Below are positions 51,365-60,904 of a stretch of 64,000 bases of DNA, in pieces (position 1 is the first letter of the stretch; each line of letters opens with the position of its first letter). The stretch is from an uncultured Halomonas sp. (GTDB lineage: Bacteria > Pseudomonadota > Gammaproteobacteria > Pseudomonadales > Halomonadaceae). The notes beneath the pieces were generated by a model. The model had not been told where the DNA came from. It ran no database searches and saw nothing but the letters and a program-made list of their open reading frames with translations. The stretch spans positions 1 to 64,000 of the forward strand of contig NZ_CAMPKE010000011.1 of assembly GCF_946887195.1 (NCBI RefSeq), given 5' to 3'. The translations under genes and the position numbers were made by a program.

Positions 51365-51868
51365 TCTCCGCCTCCTCTTTTCTTGCTGATTTCCTCTCCT
51401 CTTTGCGTTGGTGTCAAGATCAATTCGCTGGTATTTCTTTCCGCTTTTCTACTAATTCCCTGTTGACATTAGTGTTCACTTGTCCCCATTCGTGTGCGTA
51501 AATCAATGCCTTGTGTATAGCTCGCCCACCGAGCCCCGTGGTTGTGCGTTTCTTGATAAAGTACTTAAAAAACAATGGCTTAGGCATGGTTAAAAAATAG
51601 CCAATTTGTAGCCAGGCCGCTTGGCATGGCGATTAGGCGACGTTTTCTAGTGGTTGTGAACAGCTTTATCCACAGAAAGTGTGGAAAAGCGGAAGGGCGA
51701 CAAAAGCGGGGTTTTTGGGCATGCAAAACATGCTCGAAACTTGCCCGTCAAGCGCTGGTCAGGAGCATTGTCAAGCACTCGAGGAACGGCTGCATAAATG
51801 CCTGCACACACGAATCCCTTCGTTGCGCGGTACTGGTGCGTCACTCGGTGAGAATCACCTGACCCACG
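51365..51868. other. Gene-free, AT-rich region after the tRNAs with DnaA-box-like sites
   Basis: About 500 bases without a supported gene. A perfect consensus DnaA box TTATCCACA lies at 51666-51674; an oppositely oriented TTTTCCACA-like site and a CTGTTCACA-like site flank it within about 20 bases. A further near match, CTATACACA on the minus strand, is at 51512-51520, and an AT-rich run spans about 51548-51612 between them. It might titrate DnaA or be an origin-like remnant. No direct repeat of the tRNA 3' end was seen that would mark an integrated island. Confidence 0.5.
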
Positions 51869-52765
51869 TTATTCGGCAATTCCTGGGTTGCGCTGCAGGC
51901 GCCTGAGCAAGGAGGAGGTGTCCCAGCGCCCGCCCCCCATGGCCTGAATATCGCCATAGAACTGATCCACCAGCGCGGCCACCGGTAGCCTGGCGTCGAG
52001 ACGGCGCGCCTCGGCGAGACAGATATCCAGATCCTTGCGCATCCAGTCGACGGCGAAGCCATGATCGTAATCATCGGCGATCATGCTGTCGTGGCGATTG
52101 ATCATCTGCCAGGAGCCGGCCGCGCCTTGCGAGATCACGTCGACGACACGCTTGCGATCCAGCCCGGCGCACTCGGCGAAGTGCAGGCCTTCGGCGAGTC
52201 CTTGTACCAGCCCGGCGATGCAGATCTGATTGACCATCTTGGTCATTTGGCCGGCGCCGGACGCTCCCATCAGCGTGACGGCCTTGCCGTAGTGAGCGAG
52301 GCTCGCGTGAATGCGCTCGAAGGTCGCTTCCTCGCCGCCGCACATGATGGTCAGCGCGCCATTCACGGCGCCTTGCTGGCCACCGGAAACCGGCGCATCG
52401 ATGAAGTGACAGGTATGCGTCCGGCAGGCCTGGTCGAGTTCGCGGGCCAGATCGGCGGAGGCGGTGGTGTGGTCGACCAGCACGGCATCGGCATGCGTGC
52501 CGGCCAGCGCGCCATCGTCGCCCAACACCACTTGGCGGACATCGTCGTCGTTGCCCACGCAGATCAGCACGAGATCCGCGCCCTCGGCAGCGTCGCGAGG
52601 GGTGGCGTGATGGCTGCCGCCATGCTCCTCGACCCAGGCTTCGGCCTTGGCGGCGTTGCGATTGTAAACGCGCATCGTGATGCCGGCGCGAGCCAGGTGG
52701 CCGGCCATGGGATAGCCCATTACGCCGAGGCCGATGAAGGCGGCGGTACGAATCGTTTCGCTCAT
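51869..52765 (-). CDS. NAD(P)-dependent oxidoreductase, 3-hydroxyisobutyrate dehydrogenase family
   Basis: The 298-residue enzyme (ATG at 52763-52765, GAGGA eight bases upstream) is a beta-hydroxyacid dehydrogenase: AFIGLGVMGYPMAGHLARAG is the dinucleotide site, DAPVSGGQQGAVNGALTIMC the substrate motif, and GQMTKMVNQI carries the catalytic lysine. Substrates in the family include tartronate semialdehyde and 3-hydroxyisobutyrate. Given the sugar-acid genes far to the left, tartronate semialdehyde reductase is possible, but there is no direct link. Confidence 0.88.
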   Translation of the reverse strand: MSETIRTAAFIGLGVMGYPMAGHLARAGITMRVYNRNAAKAEAWVEEHGGSHHATPRDAAEGADLVLICVGNDDDVRQVVLGDDGALAGTHADAVLVDHTTASADLARELDQACRTHTCHFIDAPVSGGQQGAVNGALTIMCGGEEATFERIHASLAHYGKAVTLMGASGAGQMTKMVNQICIAGLVQGLAEGLHFAECAGLDRKRVVDVISQGAAGSWQMINRHDSMIADDYDHGFAVDWMRKDLDICLAEARRLDARLPVAALVDQFYGDIQAMGGGRWDTSSLLRRLQRNPGIAE

Positions 52766-52843
52766 GGGTGCAGTCCTCTCGTTCAATGACATACGATGCT
52801 TCGAATGTTCGTTGGGTCAGCATTCTCGGTGGCTAGAACGAAG

Positions 52844-52866
52844 CGGGCCGCCCATTGGGCGGCCCG
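52844..52866. terminator. Terminator hairpin after gltA
   Basis: Ten-base perfect arms CGGGCCGCCC and GGGCGGCCCG around ATT lie eight bases after the gltA stop on the minus strand. Only a short T-rich tail (GCTTCGTTCT) follows, so efficiency is uncertain. Confidence 0.6.
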
Positions 52867-52874
52867 TATGCGGC

Positions 52875-54164
52875 TTAACGGTTTTCAGGATAGTCGCGCT
52901 GGGTATGCCCCGTGTAGAGCTGACGCGGGCGACCGATGCGGTAACCGGTGCTGATCATCTCGTTCCAGTGCGAGATCCAGCCGATGGTCCGCGATACGGC
53001 GAAGACCACGGTGAACATGTTGGTCGGTACGCCGATCGCCTTGAGGATGATGCCGGAATAGAAGTCGACGTTGGGGTAGAGCTGGCGCTCGATGAAATAC
53101 TCGTCCTCCAGTGCGATCTGCTCCAGACGCTTGGCGATCTTCAGCTGCGGATCGTCCGCCATGCCCAGTTCGCCGAGCACTTCGTCGCAGGTCTCCTTCA
53201 TGACCTTGGCGCGCGGGTCGAAGTTGCGATAGACGCGGTGGCCGAAGCCCATCAGGCGGAACGGATCGTCCTTGTCCTTGGCGCGGTCGACGAAGCGCTG
53301 GATGTTCTCCTCGGATTCGTCGCCGATCTCGTCGAGCATGTTGAGTACGGCTTCGTTGGCGCCGCCATGCGCCGGACCCCATAGTGCGGCGATACCGGCA
53401 CTAATGCAGGCGAACGGATTGGCGCCGGTGGAGCCGGCAAGGCGCACCGTGGAGGTGGAGGCATTCTGCTCATGATCGGCATGCAGCATGAAGATGCGAT
53501 CCATGGCCTTGGCGAATACCGGGTTGATCTTGTACTCCTCGCACGGATTGCCGAACATCATATAGAGGAAGTTTTCGGCATAGCTGAGGTCGTTGCGCGG
53601 ATAGTTGAACGGCTGGCCGATGTTGTACTTGTGACACATTGCCGCCAGTGTCGGCATCTTGGCGATCAGGCGAATCGCACTGACCCGGCGCTCGTCTTCC
53701 TTGGTGATGTCCAGGTTGTCGTGATAGAAGGCCGCCAGGCCGCCAACCACGCCGCACAGGATCGCCATCGGGTGGGCGTCGCGCCGGAAACCCTTGAAGA
53801 AATTGGCGAGCTGTTCATGGACCATGGTGTGGTTGCGAATGGTCTTCTCGAAGTTGGCGTACTCCTCCTTGGTGGGCAGCTCGCCGAACAGCAGCAGGTA
53901 GCTCAATTCGACGAAGTTGGAGTTATGCGCCAACTGGGCGATGGGGTAGCCGCGGTGCAGTAGCACGCCTTCGCCACCATCGATGTAGGTAATGCCGGAC
54001 TCGCAGGCGGCGGTGGCGACGAAGCCGGGGTCATAAGTGAAGAAGCCCTCGGCCAAAAGATCGCGTACATCGATGACATCGGGCCCCAGGGTGCCGGAGT
54101 AGATCGGAAACTCGACGGCCTTGTCCGACCCTTCTATTGTCAATTGCGCTTTTCTATCAGCCAT
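52875..54164 (-). CDS. gltA: Citrate synthase, type II hexameric
   Basis: The 429-residue enzyme condenses oxaloacetate and acetyl-CoA. Catalytic residues lie in [32 protein letters not shown] and the Asp-bearing [13 protein letters not shown]. The N-terminal domain ([20 protein letters not shown]) is that of the NADH-sensitive type II enzymes of Gram-negative bacteria. It is transcribed away from the sdh-suc genes, as in E. coli, through a shared 420-base control region. Confidence 0.97.
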   Translation of the reverse strand: MADRKAQLTIEGSDKAVEFPIYSGTLGPDVIDVRDLLAEGFFTYDPGFVATAACESGITYIDGGEGVLLHRGYPIAQLAHNSNFVELSYLLLFGELPTKEEYANFEKTIRNHTMVHEQLANFFKGFRRDAHPMAILCGVVGGLAAFYHDNLDITKEDERRVSAIRLIAKMPTLAAMCHKYNIGQPFNYPRNDLSYAENFLYMMFGNPCEEYKINPVFAKAMDRIFMLHADHEQNASTSTVRLAGSTGANPFACISAGIAALWGPAHGGANEAVLNMLDEIGDESEENIQRFVDRAKDKDDPFRLMGFGHRVYRNFDPRAKVMKETCDEVLGELGMADDPQLKIAKRLEQIALEDEYFIERQLYPNVDFYSGIILKAIGVPTNMFTVVFAVSRTIGWISHWNEMISTGYRIGRPRQLYTGHTQRDYPENR

Positions 54165-54251
54165 GATGGCCTCCTCTACTTTATGAAGTGCTAACGTAAG
54201 TCGTTGTCTCGCTTGCCTTGTGGGCGGATGCAGGCCAAAAAAGGTTCGCCC

Positions 54252-54279
54252 ACTATAGAATCGCCGAAAGGATTGTCAA
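54252..54279 (-). promoter_or_regulatory. Promoter of gltA
   Basis: On the minus strand a perfect -35 TTGACA (54274-54279) is followed after 16 bases by TATAGT (54252-54257). The start codon lies about 90 bases downstream. This is the best sigma-70 match facing gltA in the region. Confidence 0.75.
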
Positions 54280-54359
54280 TTAACCGATGGTTGCCGTGCG
54301 TCGCAGCGAACCCGACGCGCTGAGGGATGTTTTTTGTCGGCGACGTTTTTTTCAGCCAA

Positions 54360-54419
54360 GGTAACGGCTGCATTGTGATGTTACCAAGGGTAACACCAAA
54401 GTCCGGTTTTAGCGGTAAC
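54360..54419. promoter_or_regulatory. Cluster of four GGTAAC/GTTACC hexamers upstream of the sdh promoter
   Basis: GGTAAC occurs at 54360-54365, 54389-54394 and 54414-54419 and in reverse orientation at 54380-54385. The second and third form the palindrome TTACC-AAG-GGTAA. The last copy ends three bases before the -35 of the sdhC promoter. This is a plausible binding region for an activator or repressor of TCA genes that I cannot identify. Confidence 0.55.
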
Positions 54420-54422
54420 GAT

Positions 54423-54451
54423 TTGTCATACTTGCGAGCACGCCCTATAAT
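54423..54451 (+). promoter_or_regulatory. Promoter of sdhCDAB
   Basis: TTGTCA (54423-54428) and a perfect TATAAT (54446-54451) are separated by exactly 17 bases. The leader to sdhC is about 130 bases long. Confidence 0.85.
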
Positions 54452-54586
54452 CCCACCTCGCGCGACTGGCGGGAAAGCAGGTTCGGTCGAGTCGCCTGAT
54501 CGACCGCCGAGACCCTCCCTCAAACCACCGCCCGCTCGGGCCATGCCCGACCGAATCAAGAGCGGGCCAAGAGAGTGTGTAGAGCC

Positions 54587-54964
54587 GTGAATAGTAAAAG
54601 ACCCGTAAATCTCGACCTTTCCACGATAAAATTTCCACTTCCTGCGTTGACCTCGATCACTCACCGTATTACCGGCGTCATTCTCTTCGTTGGGCTGATC
54701 TTCGGCTTCTGGGCGCTGGATGCTTCGTTGTCCTCTCCCGAAGGATTCGAGGCCGTGCATCATGCCTTGAGTGAGAATATCCTGGCCAAGCTGATCGCCT
54801 GGGGATTGCTGTCCGCGCTGGCTTTTCACTTCGTGGCGGGCATTCGCCATCTACTGATGGATATCGATATCGGCATCGAGTTCAACAACGCCATTCGAAT
54901 GACGCAAATCACCATGGTGGCAAGCGCGGTTCTGGTGGTTCTGGCAGGAGTCTGGGTATGGTAA
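54587..54964 (+). CDS. sdhC: Succinate dehydrogenase cytochrome b556 subunit
   Basis: Taken from the GTG at 54587, the 125-residue protein begins with the conserved SdhC N-terminus (KRPVNLDLSTIKFPLPALTS, ITHRITGVILF). It has three membrane helices and FHFVAGIRHLLMD, which contains the haem b ligand histidine. It anchors the SdhAB catalytic part to the inner membrane and forms the quinone site with SdhD. A GTG four codons upstream (54575) is possible. The gene overlaps sdhD by seven bases. Confidence 0.93.
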   Translation: MNSKRPVNLDLSTIKFPLPALTSITHRITGVILFVGLIFGFWALDASLSSPEGFEAVHHALSENILAKLIAWGLLSALAFHFVAGIRHLLMDIDIGIEFNNAIRMTQITMVASAVLVVLAGVWVW

Positions 54965-55305
54965 CCAATATCACTAACTTTGGTCGCAGCGGTCTCTCCG
55001 ATTGGCTGATCCAGCGGGTCTCGGCGATCATCCTGGCGCTTTACACCCTCTTCATGGTCGGCTATCTGCTGTTCCACCCGGCGCTCGATTATCCCACCTG
55101 GAGTGGCCTGTTCGCGCAAACCTGGATGCGGATCTTCTCTCTGCTGGCATTTCTTTCGCTGGCGGCGCATGCCTGGATCGGCCTGTGGACCGTGATTACC
55201 GACTACATCAAGCCGACCGGCATCCGTTTTGCCGCTCAAGTCGTCGTGATGCTTGCCATCTTCGTTTTTCTGGTGTGGGGCGTTCAAGTCCTGTGGGGAG
55301 CCTGA
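54958..55305 (+). CDS. sdhD: Succinate dehydrogenase membrane anchor subunit
   Basis: The 115-residue protein has the SdhD pattern: GRSGLSDWLIQRVSAIILAL, then LAAHAWIGLWTVITDYIKP with the second haem-ligand region and quinone-site residues Asp-Tyr. Three membrane helices are predicted. It overlaps sdhC and is four bases from sdhA. Confidence 0.94.
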   Translation: MVTNITNFGRSGLSDWLIQRVSAIILALYTLFMVGYLLFHPALDYPTWSGLFAQTWMRIFSLLAFLSLAAHAWIGLWTVITDYIKPTGIRFAAQVVVMLAIFVFLVWGVQVLWGA

Positions 55306-55308
55306 TCC

Positions 55309-57081
55309 ATGTCCAACATGCGTAGCCTGACATTCGATGCAATCATTATCGGCGGCGGCGGCTCGGGTTTGCGTGCCGCGCTCGAACTGGCCAAATCCGG
55401 CAAGCAGACGGCGGTGCTCTCCAAGGTGTTCCCGACCCGCTCGCACACCGTTTCCGCCCAGGGTGGCATCACGTGTGCCATCGCCTCCGCCGATCCCAAT
55501 GACGACTGGCGCTGGCACATGTACGACACCGTCAAGGGCGGTGACTACATCACCGACCAGGATGCCGCGGAGTATATGTGCTCCGAGGGTCCCAAGGCGG
55601 TCTTCGAGCTCGAACACATGGGCCTGCCGTTCTCGCGCTTCGACAATGGACGCATCTACCAGCGCCCATTCGGCGGCCAGTCCAAGGATTTCGGCAAGGG
55701 TGGCCAGGCTGCGCGGACTTGCGCCGCGGCGGACCGCACCGGCCATGCCTTGTTGCATACGCTTTATCAGAACAATCTGAAAAACAATACCGTATTCCTC
55801 AACGAGTGGTATGCGGTGGATCTGGTCAAGAATGCCAATGGCGACGTGGTCGGCTGCATCGCGCTGTGCATCGAGACCGGCGAAGTCGTGCATATCAAAT
55901 CGAAGGCGACGGTACTGGCGACCGGCGGCTCCGGTCGCATCTACTCATCCACCACCAACGCCCTGATCAACACCGGCGATGGCATCGGCATGGCGCTGCG
56001 TGCCGGTTTCCCGGTTCAGGACATCGAGATGTGGCAGTTCCACCCGACCGGCATTTACGGCGCTGGCGTGCTGGTGACCGAGGGCTGTCGCGGTGAAGGC
56101 GGCTATCTGATCAACAAGGATGGCGAGCGCTTCATGGAGCGCTATGCACCCAATGCCAAGGATCTGGCCGGCCGCGACGTGGTCGCCCGTTCCATGGTCA
56201 TGGAGATCCTCGAAGGCCGCGGTTGTGGCGAGAACGGCGATCATGTGCTGCTCAAGCTCGATCACCTCGGCGAAGAGGTGCTCAACAAGCGCCTGCCCGG
56301 CATCGTCGAACTGGCCAAGACGTTCGCCCATGTCGATCCGGCCAAGGAGCCGATTCCGGTCGTGCCGACCTGCCACTACATGATGGGTGGCCTGCCGACC
56401 AATGTGCACGGTCAGGCGATCATGCCGGATGCCGATGGCAACGATAAGATCGTCAATGGCCTGTTCGCCTGCGGCGAGGCGGCCTGCGTCTCGGTGCACG
56501 GCGCCAACCGCCTGGGTGGCAATTCGCTGCTCGACCTGGTGGTATTCGGGCGCGCGGCCGGCATGTTCATCGAAAATGCCCTCAACGAGGGAGTCGACTA
56601 TCTGGATGCCGTCGAATCCGATGTCGATGCGGCGCTGGCGCGCATGAATCGCTGGAACGAATCCAGTGGCGGCGAATCGGTGCCTGAATTGCGCGCCGCG
56701 CTGCAGGAAACCATGCAGCAATCGTTCGGCGTCTTCCGCCAGGAAGATCACATGCAGGAAGGGGTCAAGAAGGTAGCCGAGCTGCGCGAGCGCATCAGTA
56801 ACGCGCACCTGGGCGACAAATCCAACGCCTTCAACACGGCGCGTATCGAGGCGCTGGAACTCGACAACCTGCTGGAAGTGGCCGAAGCCACCGCTATCTC
56901 CGCGCTCGAGCGCAAGGAGAGCCGTGGCGCTCACTCCCGCTACGACTATCCGGACCGGGACGATGTCAACTGGCTGAAGCACTCCATCTATACCCCGCTC
57001 GACAAGCAGCTGAGTAAGCGTGATGTGAATTTCTCGCCGAAGACCGTCGATACCTTCGAGCCGAAAATCCGTACTTATTAA
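55309..57081 (+). CDS. sdhA: Succinate dehydrogenase flavoprotein subunit
   Basis: The 590-residue catalytic subunit oxidises succinate to fumarate. FAD site motifs are [20 protein letters not shown] and [12 protein letters not shown] with the covalent-FAD histidine. Active-site segments include [20 protein letters not shown], a THY-like [12 protein letters not shown] and [20 protein letters not shown]. It is the third gene of the sdhCDAB operon and is followed by sdhB after 12 bases. Confidence 0.98.
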   Translation: MSNMRSLTFDAIIIGGGGSGLRAALELAKSGKQTAVLSKVFPTRSHTVSAQGGITCAIASADPNDDWRWHMYDTVKGGDYITDQDAAEYMCSEGPKAVFELEHMGLPFSRFDNGRIYQRPFGGQSKDFGKGGQAARTCAAADRTGHALLHTLYQNNLKNNTVFLNEWYAVDLVKNANGDVVGCIALCIETGEVVHIKSKATVLATGGSGRIYSSTTNALINTGDGIGMALRAGFPVQDIEMWQFHPTGIYGAGVLVTEGCRGEGGYLINKDGERFMERYAPNAKDLAGRDVVARSMVMEILEGRGCGENGDHVLLKLDHLGEEVLNKRLPGIVELAKTFAHVDPAKEPIPVVPTCHYMMGGLPTNVHGQAIMPDADGNDKIVNGLFACGEAACVSVHGANRLGGNSLLDLVVFGRAAGMFIENALNEGVDYLDAVESDVDAALARMNRWNESSGGESVPELRAALQETMQQSFGVFRQEDHMQEGVKKVAELRERISNAHLGDKSNAFNTARIEALELDNLLEVAEATAISALERKESRGAHSRYDYPDRDDVNWLKHSIYTPLDKQLSKRDVNFSPKTVDTFEPKIRTY

Positions 57082-57093
57082 GGGGGGTATGAC

Positions 57094-57807
57094 ATGTCCA
57101 TGCTTCAGGTATCCGTTTACCGCTATAACCCCGAAACCGACTCCGCGCCTTATATGCAGGAGTTCCAGGTGGACACCCAGGGCCGTGATCTGATGGTTCT
57201 GAATGTGCTCGAAATCATCAAGCAGCAGGATAGTTCCATGGCCTACCGGCGGAGCTGCCGCGAAGGCGTTTGCGGCTCCGATGGGATGAACATGAACGGT
57301 ACCAACGGCCTGGCTTGCATCACCGCGTTATCCGACGTGGTCGACAAGCTTGGCAAGCTGGTATTGCGCCCGTTGCCCGGTTTGCCGGTGGTGCGCGACC
57401 TGGTGGTCGACATGGGGATCTTCTACAAGCAGTACGAGTACATTCAGCCGTACCTGCAGAACGATACCCCGCCGCCGGCCATCGAGCGTCTGCAGTCGCC
57501 GGAAGAGCGCGACAAGCTCGACGGCCTCTACGAGTGCATTCTGTGTGCCTGCTGCTCGACGGCCTGCCCGTCGTTCTGGTGGAACCCCGAGAAGTTCGTC
57601 GGGCCGGCCGGGTTGCTGCAATCCTATCGATTCCTTGCCGATTCGCGTGACACGGCGACTCGCGAACGCCTGGCCGATCTCGAGGATCCGTTCAGCGTGT
57701 TCCGCTGCCGCGGCATCATGAATTGCGTGGCGGTTTGTCCCAAGGGACTCAACCCAACCCGTGCGATTGGCAAGATTCGCGAGTTGCTATTGGCGAATGC
57801 CACTTAA
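57094..57807 (+). CDS. sdhB: Succinate dehydrogenase iron-sulfur subunit
   Basis: The 237-residue protein carries three iron-sulfur clusters: the 2Fe-2S motif CREGVCGSDGMNMNG plus a later Cys, CILCACCSTACPSFWW for the 4Fe-4S cluster, and CRGIMNCVAVCPKGLNP for the 3Fe-4S cluster and quinone contacts. It passes electrons from SdhA to quinone at the SdhCD anchor. It ends the sdh set, 220 bases before sucA. Confidence 0.97.
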   Translation: MSMLQVSVYRYNPETDSAPYMQEFQVDTQGRDLMVLNVLEIIKQQDSSMAYRRSCREGVCGSDGMNMNGTNGLACITALSDVVDKLGKLVLRPLPGLPVVRDLVVDMGIFYKQYEYIQPYLQNDTPPPAIERLQSPEERDKLDGLYECILCACCSTACPSFWWNPEKFVGPAGLLQSYRFLADSRDTATRERLADLEDPFSVFRCRGIMNCVAVCPKGLNPTRAIGKIRELLLANAT

Positions 57808-57886
57808 ATCGCGGCGCGTGGCTTGTTATCATTGGTGGCCGTGCTCTCCTGCTATCGTAACGCAGGGCGAGCCGGCCCGAGTGTCG

Positions 57887-57913
57887 AGAGCCGGTGCCTG
57901 GTGCACCGGCTCT
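57887..57913. terminator. Hairpin between sdhB and sucA
   Basis: An 11-base-pair perfect stem (AGAGCCGGTGC with GCACCGGCTCT) closes the loop CTGGT. It is followed by TGACGAT, with no T-run, so it could be an attenuator, an RNA-processing site or a stabilising structure inside the sdh-suc transcript. Confidence 0.5.
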
Positions 57914-58027
57914 TGACGATCATTGCCGTGGATTCAGCGGACGACGCGTCGTCCCACCGGCAGGGCAATCGTGACGCCGGAGCGACCCGGCGCCGACAAC
58001 ACCCCATCAGTGCAGGGTGACCGAGAG

Positions 58028-60862
58028 ATGCAAGAAGGCATAATGGAGTTGATGTGGCGCACCTCCCATGTGAGCGGCGGCAACGCCCACTATGTGGAAG
58101 CGCTCTACGAACAGTACCTCGTCGATCCCAATGCGGTCCCGGATGAATGGCGTAACTACTTCGATACGTTACCCCGCCCGGAAGGCAGCCCCTCCCACGA
58201 TATTCCGCTAAGCCCGATTCGCGATCAATTCTACCAGTTGGGCCAGAACCGCCGCTCCACCCAGAGCGTGGCCGCCACCGATAGTGGCGAGAGCAAGAAG
58301 CAGGTCAAGGTTCTCCAGCTCATCAACGCTTATCGCTTCCGCGGCCATCAGAAGGCCGACATCGATCCGCTCGATCTGCGCAAGCCGGTACCGGTACCGG
58401 ATCTCGATCTGTCCTTCCATCAGTTATCGAAAGCCGACATGGATACCGAGTTCCAGACCGGTTCCTTCTTTCTCGGCAAGGACAAGGCGCCGCTCAAGGA
58501 AATCGTCGATGCGCTGGAGCAGACCTACTGCCGCAGCATCGGCTGCGAGTTCATGCACATCGTCGATACCGAAGAGAAGCGCTGGTTACAGCAGCGTTTC
58601 GAGTCGGTGCGCTCGAAGCCGAAGTTCAGCGACGATGTCCGCATGCACGTGCTCGAGCGCCTGACCGCCGCGGAGGGCCTGGAGAGCTATCTGGCGTCCA
58701 AGTATCCGGGCACCAAGCGCTTCGGCCTGGAGGGCGGCGAGACGTTCGTGCCGATGATGGACGAGATCATCCAGCGCGTCGGCGGCTATGGCACCAAGGA
58801 AGTGGTCATCGGCATGGCCCACCGTGGGCGGCTCAACCTGCTGGTCAACATCCTCGGCAAGAGTCCTTCGGAGCTGATCGAGGAGTTCGATGGCAAGAAG
58901 GTCATCGAGAAGGGCTCGGGCGACGTCAAATACCACCAGGGTTTCAGTTCCAACGTGATGACCGCGGGCGGCGAGGTCCATCTGGCGATGGCCTTCAACC
59001 CCTCGCACCTGGAAATCGTCTCACCGGTCGTCGAAGGTTCGGTGCGCGCCCGCCAGGATCGCCGCGACGATGTCGAGGGCGACAAGGTACTGCCGATCAA
59101 CGTCCACGGCGATGCCGCCTTTGCCGGCCAGGGCGTGGTCATGGAAACCTTCCAGATGTCGCAGACGCGCGCCTTCAAGACCGGTGGCACGCTGCATATC
59201 GTCATCAACAACCAGGTCGGTTTCACGACATCGCATCCGCAGGACACGCGCTCCACCGAATACTGCACCGATATCGCCAAGATGGTCCAGGCGCCGATCT
59301 TCCACGTCAACGGCGACGACGCCGACGCGGTGCTGCATGCCACCCAGGTTGCCGTCGATTATCGCCAGCAATTCCATAAGGACGTGGTCATCGATCTGGT
59401 CTGTTATCGCCGCCGCGGCCATAACGAGGCCGACGAACCCTCCGGCACCCAGCCGATGATGTACCAGAAGATCAAGGCGCATAAGAGCTCGCGCGAACTG
59501 TATGCGGAGCGCCTGGTGGAAGAGGGTGTGCTCTCCGCCGATCAGGCCAAGGATCTGATCGAAAAATATCGCGAGGATCTATTGGCCGGTAACCACGTCG
59601 CCAACGCGCTGGTCAAGGAGCCCAACAAGGAGCTGTTCGTCGACTGGACGGCATATCTCGGTCATGAATGGACCGGCGACGCCGATACCACGCTGGACAT
59701 GAAGCGCATGCAGCAGTTGGCAGCACGCATGTGCGAGATTCCCGATGGCATTCAGGTTCAGCGTCAGGTTGCCAAGATCTACGAAGACCGTCGCAAGATG
59801 CAGGCCGGCGGCATGGCACTCAACTGGGGATTTGCCGAGACGCTGGCCTACGCCACCCTGCTCGATCAGGGGCATCCGATACGTCTGATTGGACAGGACA
59901 CGGGGCGCGGCACCTTCTCGCACCGTCACGCCGTGGTACACAACCAGAAGGATGGCATCACCTACGTACCGCTGGAGCATATCGGCGACGGCCAGCCACG
60001 CTTTACCATTCACGACTCCTTCCTCTCGGAAGAGGCCGTGCTGGCGTTCGAATACGGCTATTCCACTACCATGCCCAATGCGCTGGTCATCTGGGAAGCG
60101 CAGTTCGGCGATTTCTTCAACGGCGCTCAGGTGGTGGTCGATCAGTTCATTTCGTCCGGCGAATCGAAGTGGGGTCGGTTGTGTGGGTTGACCCTATTGC
60201 TGCCGCATGGCTACGAAGGGCAGGGGCCGGAACACTCCTCGGCGCGCCTCGAGCGCTTCCTGCAATTATGCGCGGAATACAACATGCAGGTCTGCGTACC
60301 GACCACGCCGGCGCAGATCTACCATCTGCTGCGTCGTCAGGTGATTCGGCCGATCCGCAAGCCGCTGGTGGTGATGTCGCCGAAGAGCCTGCTGCGTCAC
60401 AAGGAGGCGACCTCGACCCTGGAAGAGTTGGCTCATGGTCGCTTCGACATGGTGCTGGCCGATGTCGGCAATCTCGATGCCGAGAAGGTCAAGCGCGTGG
60501 TGCTGTGTGCGGGCAAGGTCTATTACGATCTGGCCGCCTATCGCAGCGAGAACGAGCGCGAAGATACCGCCATCGTGCGTATCGAACAGCTTTATCCTTT
60601 TCCCAAGGAGGAGCTCTATGAGGCGCTCAAGGCCTACACCAACCTCGAGCAGCTGGTGTGGTGTCAGGAAGAGCCGCTCAACCAAGGGGCCTGGTATCAG
60701 AGCCAGCATCACATGCGCATAGTCGCCGACATGTTGCAAAACGGCCTGGGTCGCGAATTGAAATTCGCCGGTCGCCCGGCCTCCGCAGCACCGGCCGCCG
60801 GCTACATGTCCGTGCACGTCGAACAGCAGCGCCAGCTGGTGGATGACGCCTTCAACGCCTGA
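58028..60862 (+). CDS. sucA: 2-oxoglutarate dehydrogenase E1 component
   Basis: The 944-residue thiamine-diphosphate enzyme decarboxylates 2-oxoglutarate and succinylates the lipoyl group of SucB. It has the SucA N-terminus (GGNAHYVEALYEQYLVDPNA), LEGGETFVPMMDE, IGMAHRGRLNLLVNILGK, the ThDP motif region HVNGDDADAVLHATQ to CYRRRGHNEADEPSGTQP, and SHRHAVVHNQ. The ATG at 58028 is near the usual start; the ATG at 58043, with AAGG upstream, is equally possible and would give 939 residues. Confidence 0.95.
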   Translation: MQEGIMELMWRTSHVSGGNAHYVEALYEQYLVDPNAVPDEWRNYFDTLPRPEGSPSHDIPLSPIRDQFYQLGQNRRSTQSVAATDSGESKKQVKVLQLINAYRFRGHQKADIDPLDLRKPVPVPDLDLSFHQLSKADMDTEFQTGSFFLGKDKAPLKEIVDALEQTYCRSIGCEFMHIVDTEEKRWLQQRFESVRSKPKFSDDVRMHVLERLTAAEGLESYLASKYPGTKRFGLEGGETFVPMMDEIIQRVGGYGTKEVVIGMAHRGRLNLLVNILGKSPSELIEEFDGKKVIEKGSGDVKYHQGFSSNVMTAGGEVHLAMAFNPSHLEIVSPVVEGSVRARQDRRDDVEGDKVLPINVHGDAAFAGQGVVMETFQMSQTRAFKTGGTLHIVINNQVGFTTSHPQDTRSTEYCTDIAKMVQAPIFHVNGDDADAVLHATQVAVDYRQQFHKDVVIDLVCYRRRGHNEADEPSGTQPMMYQKIKAHKSSRELYAERLVEEGVLSADQAKDLIEKYREDLLAGNHVANALVKEPNKELFVDWTAYLGHEWTGDADTTLDMKRMQQLAARMCEIPDGIQVQRQVAKIYEDRRKMQAGGMALNWGFAETLAYATLLDQGHPIRLIGQDTGRGTFSHRHAVVHNQKDGITYVPLEHIGDGQPRFTIHDSFLSEEAVLAFEYGYSTTMPNALVIWEAQFGDFFNGAQVVVDQFISSGESKWGRLCGLTLLLPHGYEGQGPEHSSARLERFLQLCAEYNMQVCVPTTPAQIYHLLRRQVIRPIRKPLVVMSPKSLLRHKEATSTLEELAHGRFDMVLADVGNLDAEKVKRVVLCAGKVYYDLAAYRSENEREDTAIVRIEQLYPFPKEELYEALKAYTNLEQLVWCQEEPLNQGAWYQSQHHMRIVADMLQNGLGRELKFAGRPASAAPAAGYMSVHVEQQRQLVDDAFNA

Positions 60863-60904
60863 GGCGCTTCATCGGGACGAGAGAGAACATACTAAGGAAA
60901 CGAA

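Noticed and set aside
51626..51862. Short open frames downstream of the tRNAs
   Set aside because: They lack ribosome sites, overlap the DnaA-box-like cluster and have cysteine- and basic-rich random composition.
51365..51868. Integrated element or att site at the tRNA-Glu gene
   Set aside because: No repeat of the tRNA 3' end, no integrase gene and no mobile genes follow; the next gene is a housekeeping-type dehydrogenase.
54826..55893. 355-codon minus-strand frame across sdhC, sdhD and the start of sdhA
   Set aside because: It crosses three real genes in antisense and has low-complexity antisense composition.
55945..56982. 345-codon minus-strand frame opposite sdhA
   Set aside because: It is antisense to a highly conserved gene, with no domain and no ribosome site.
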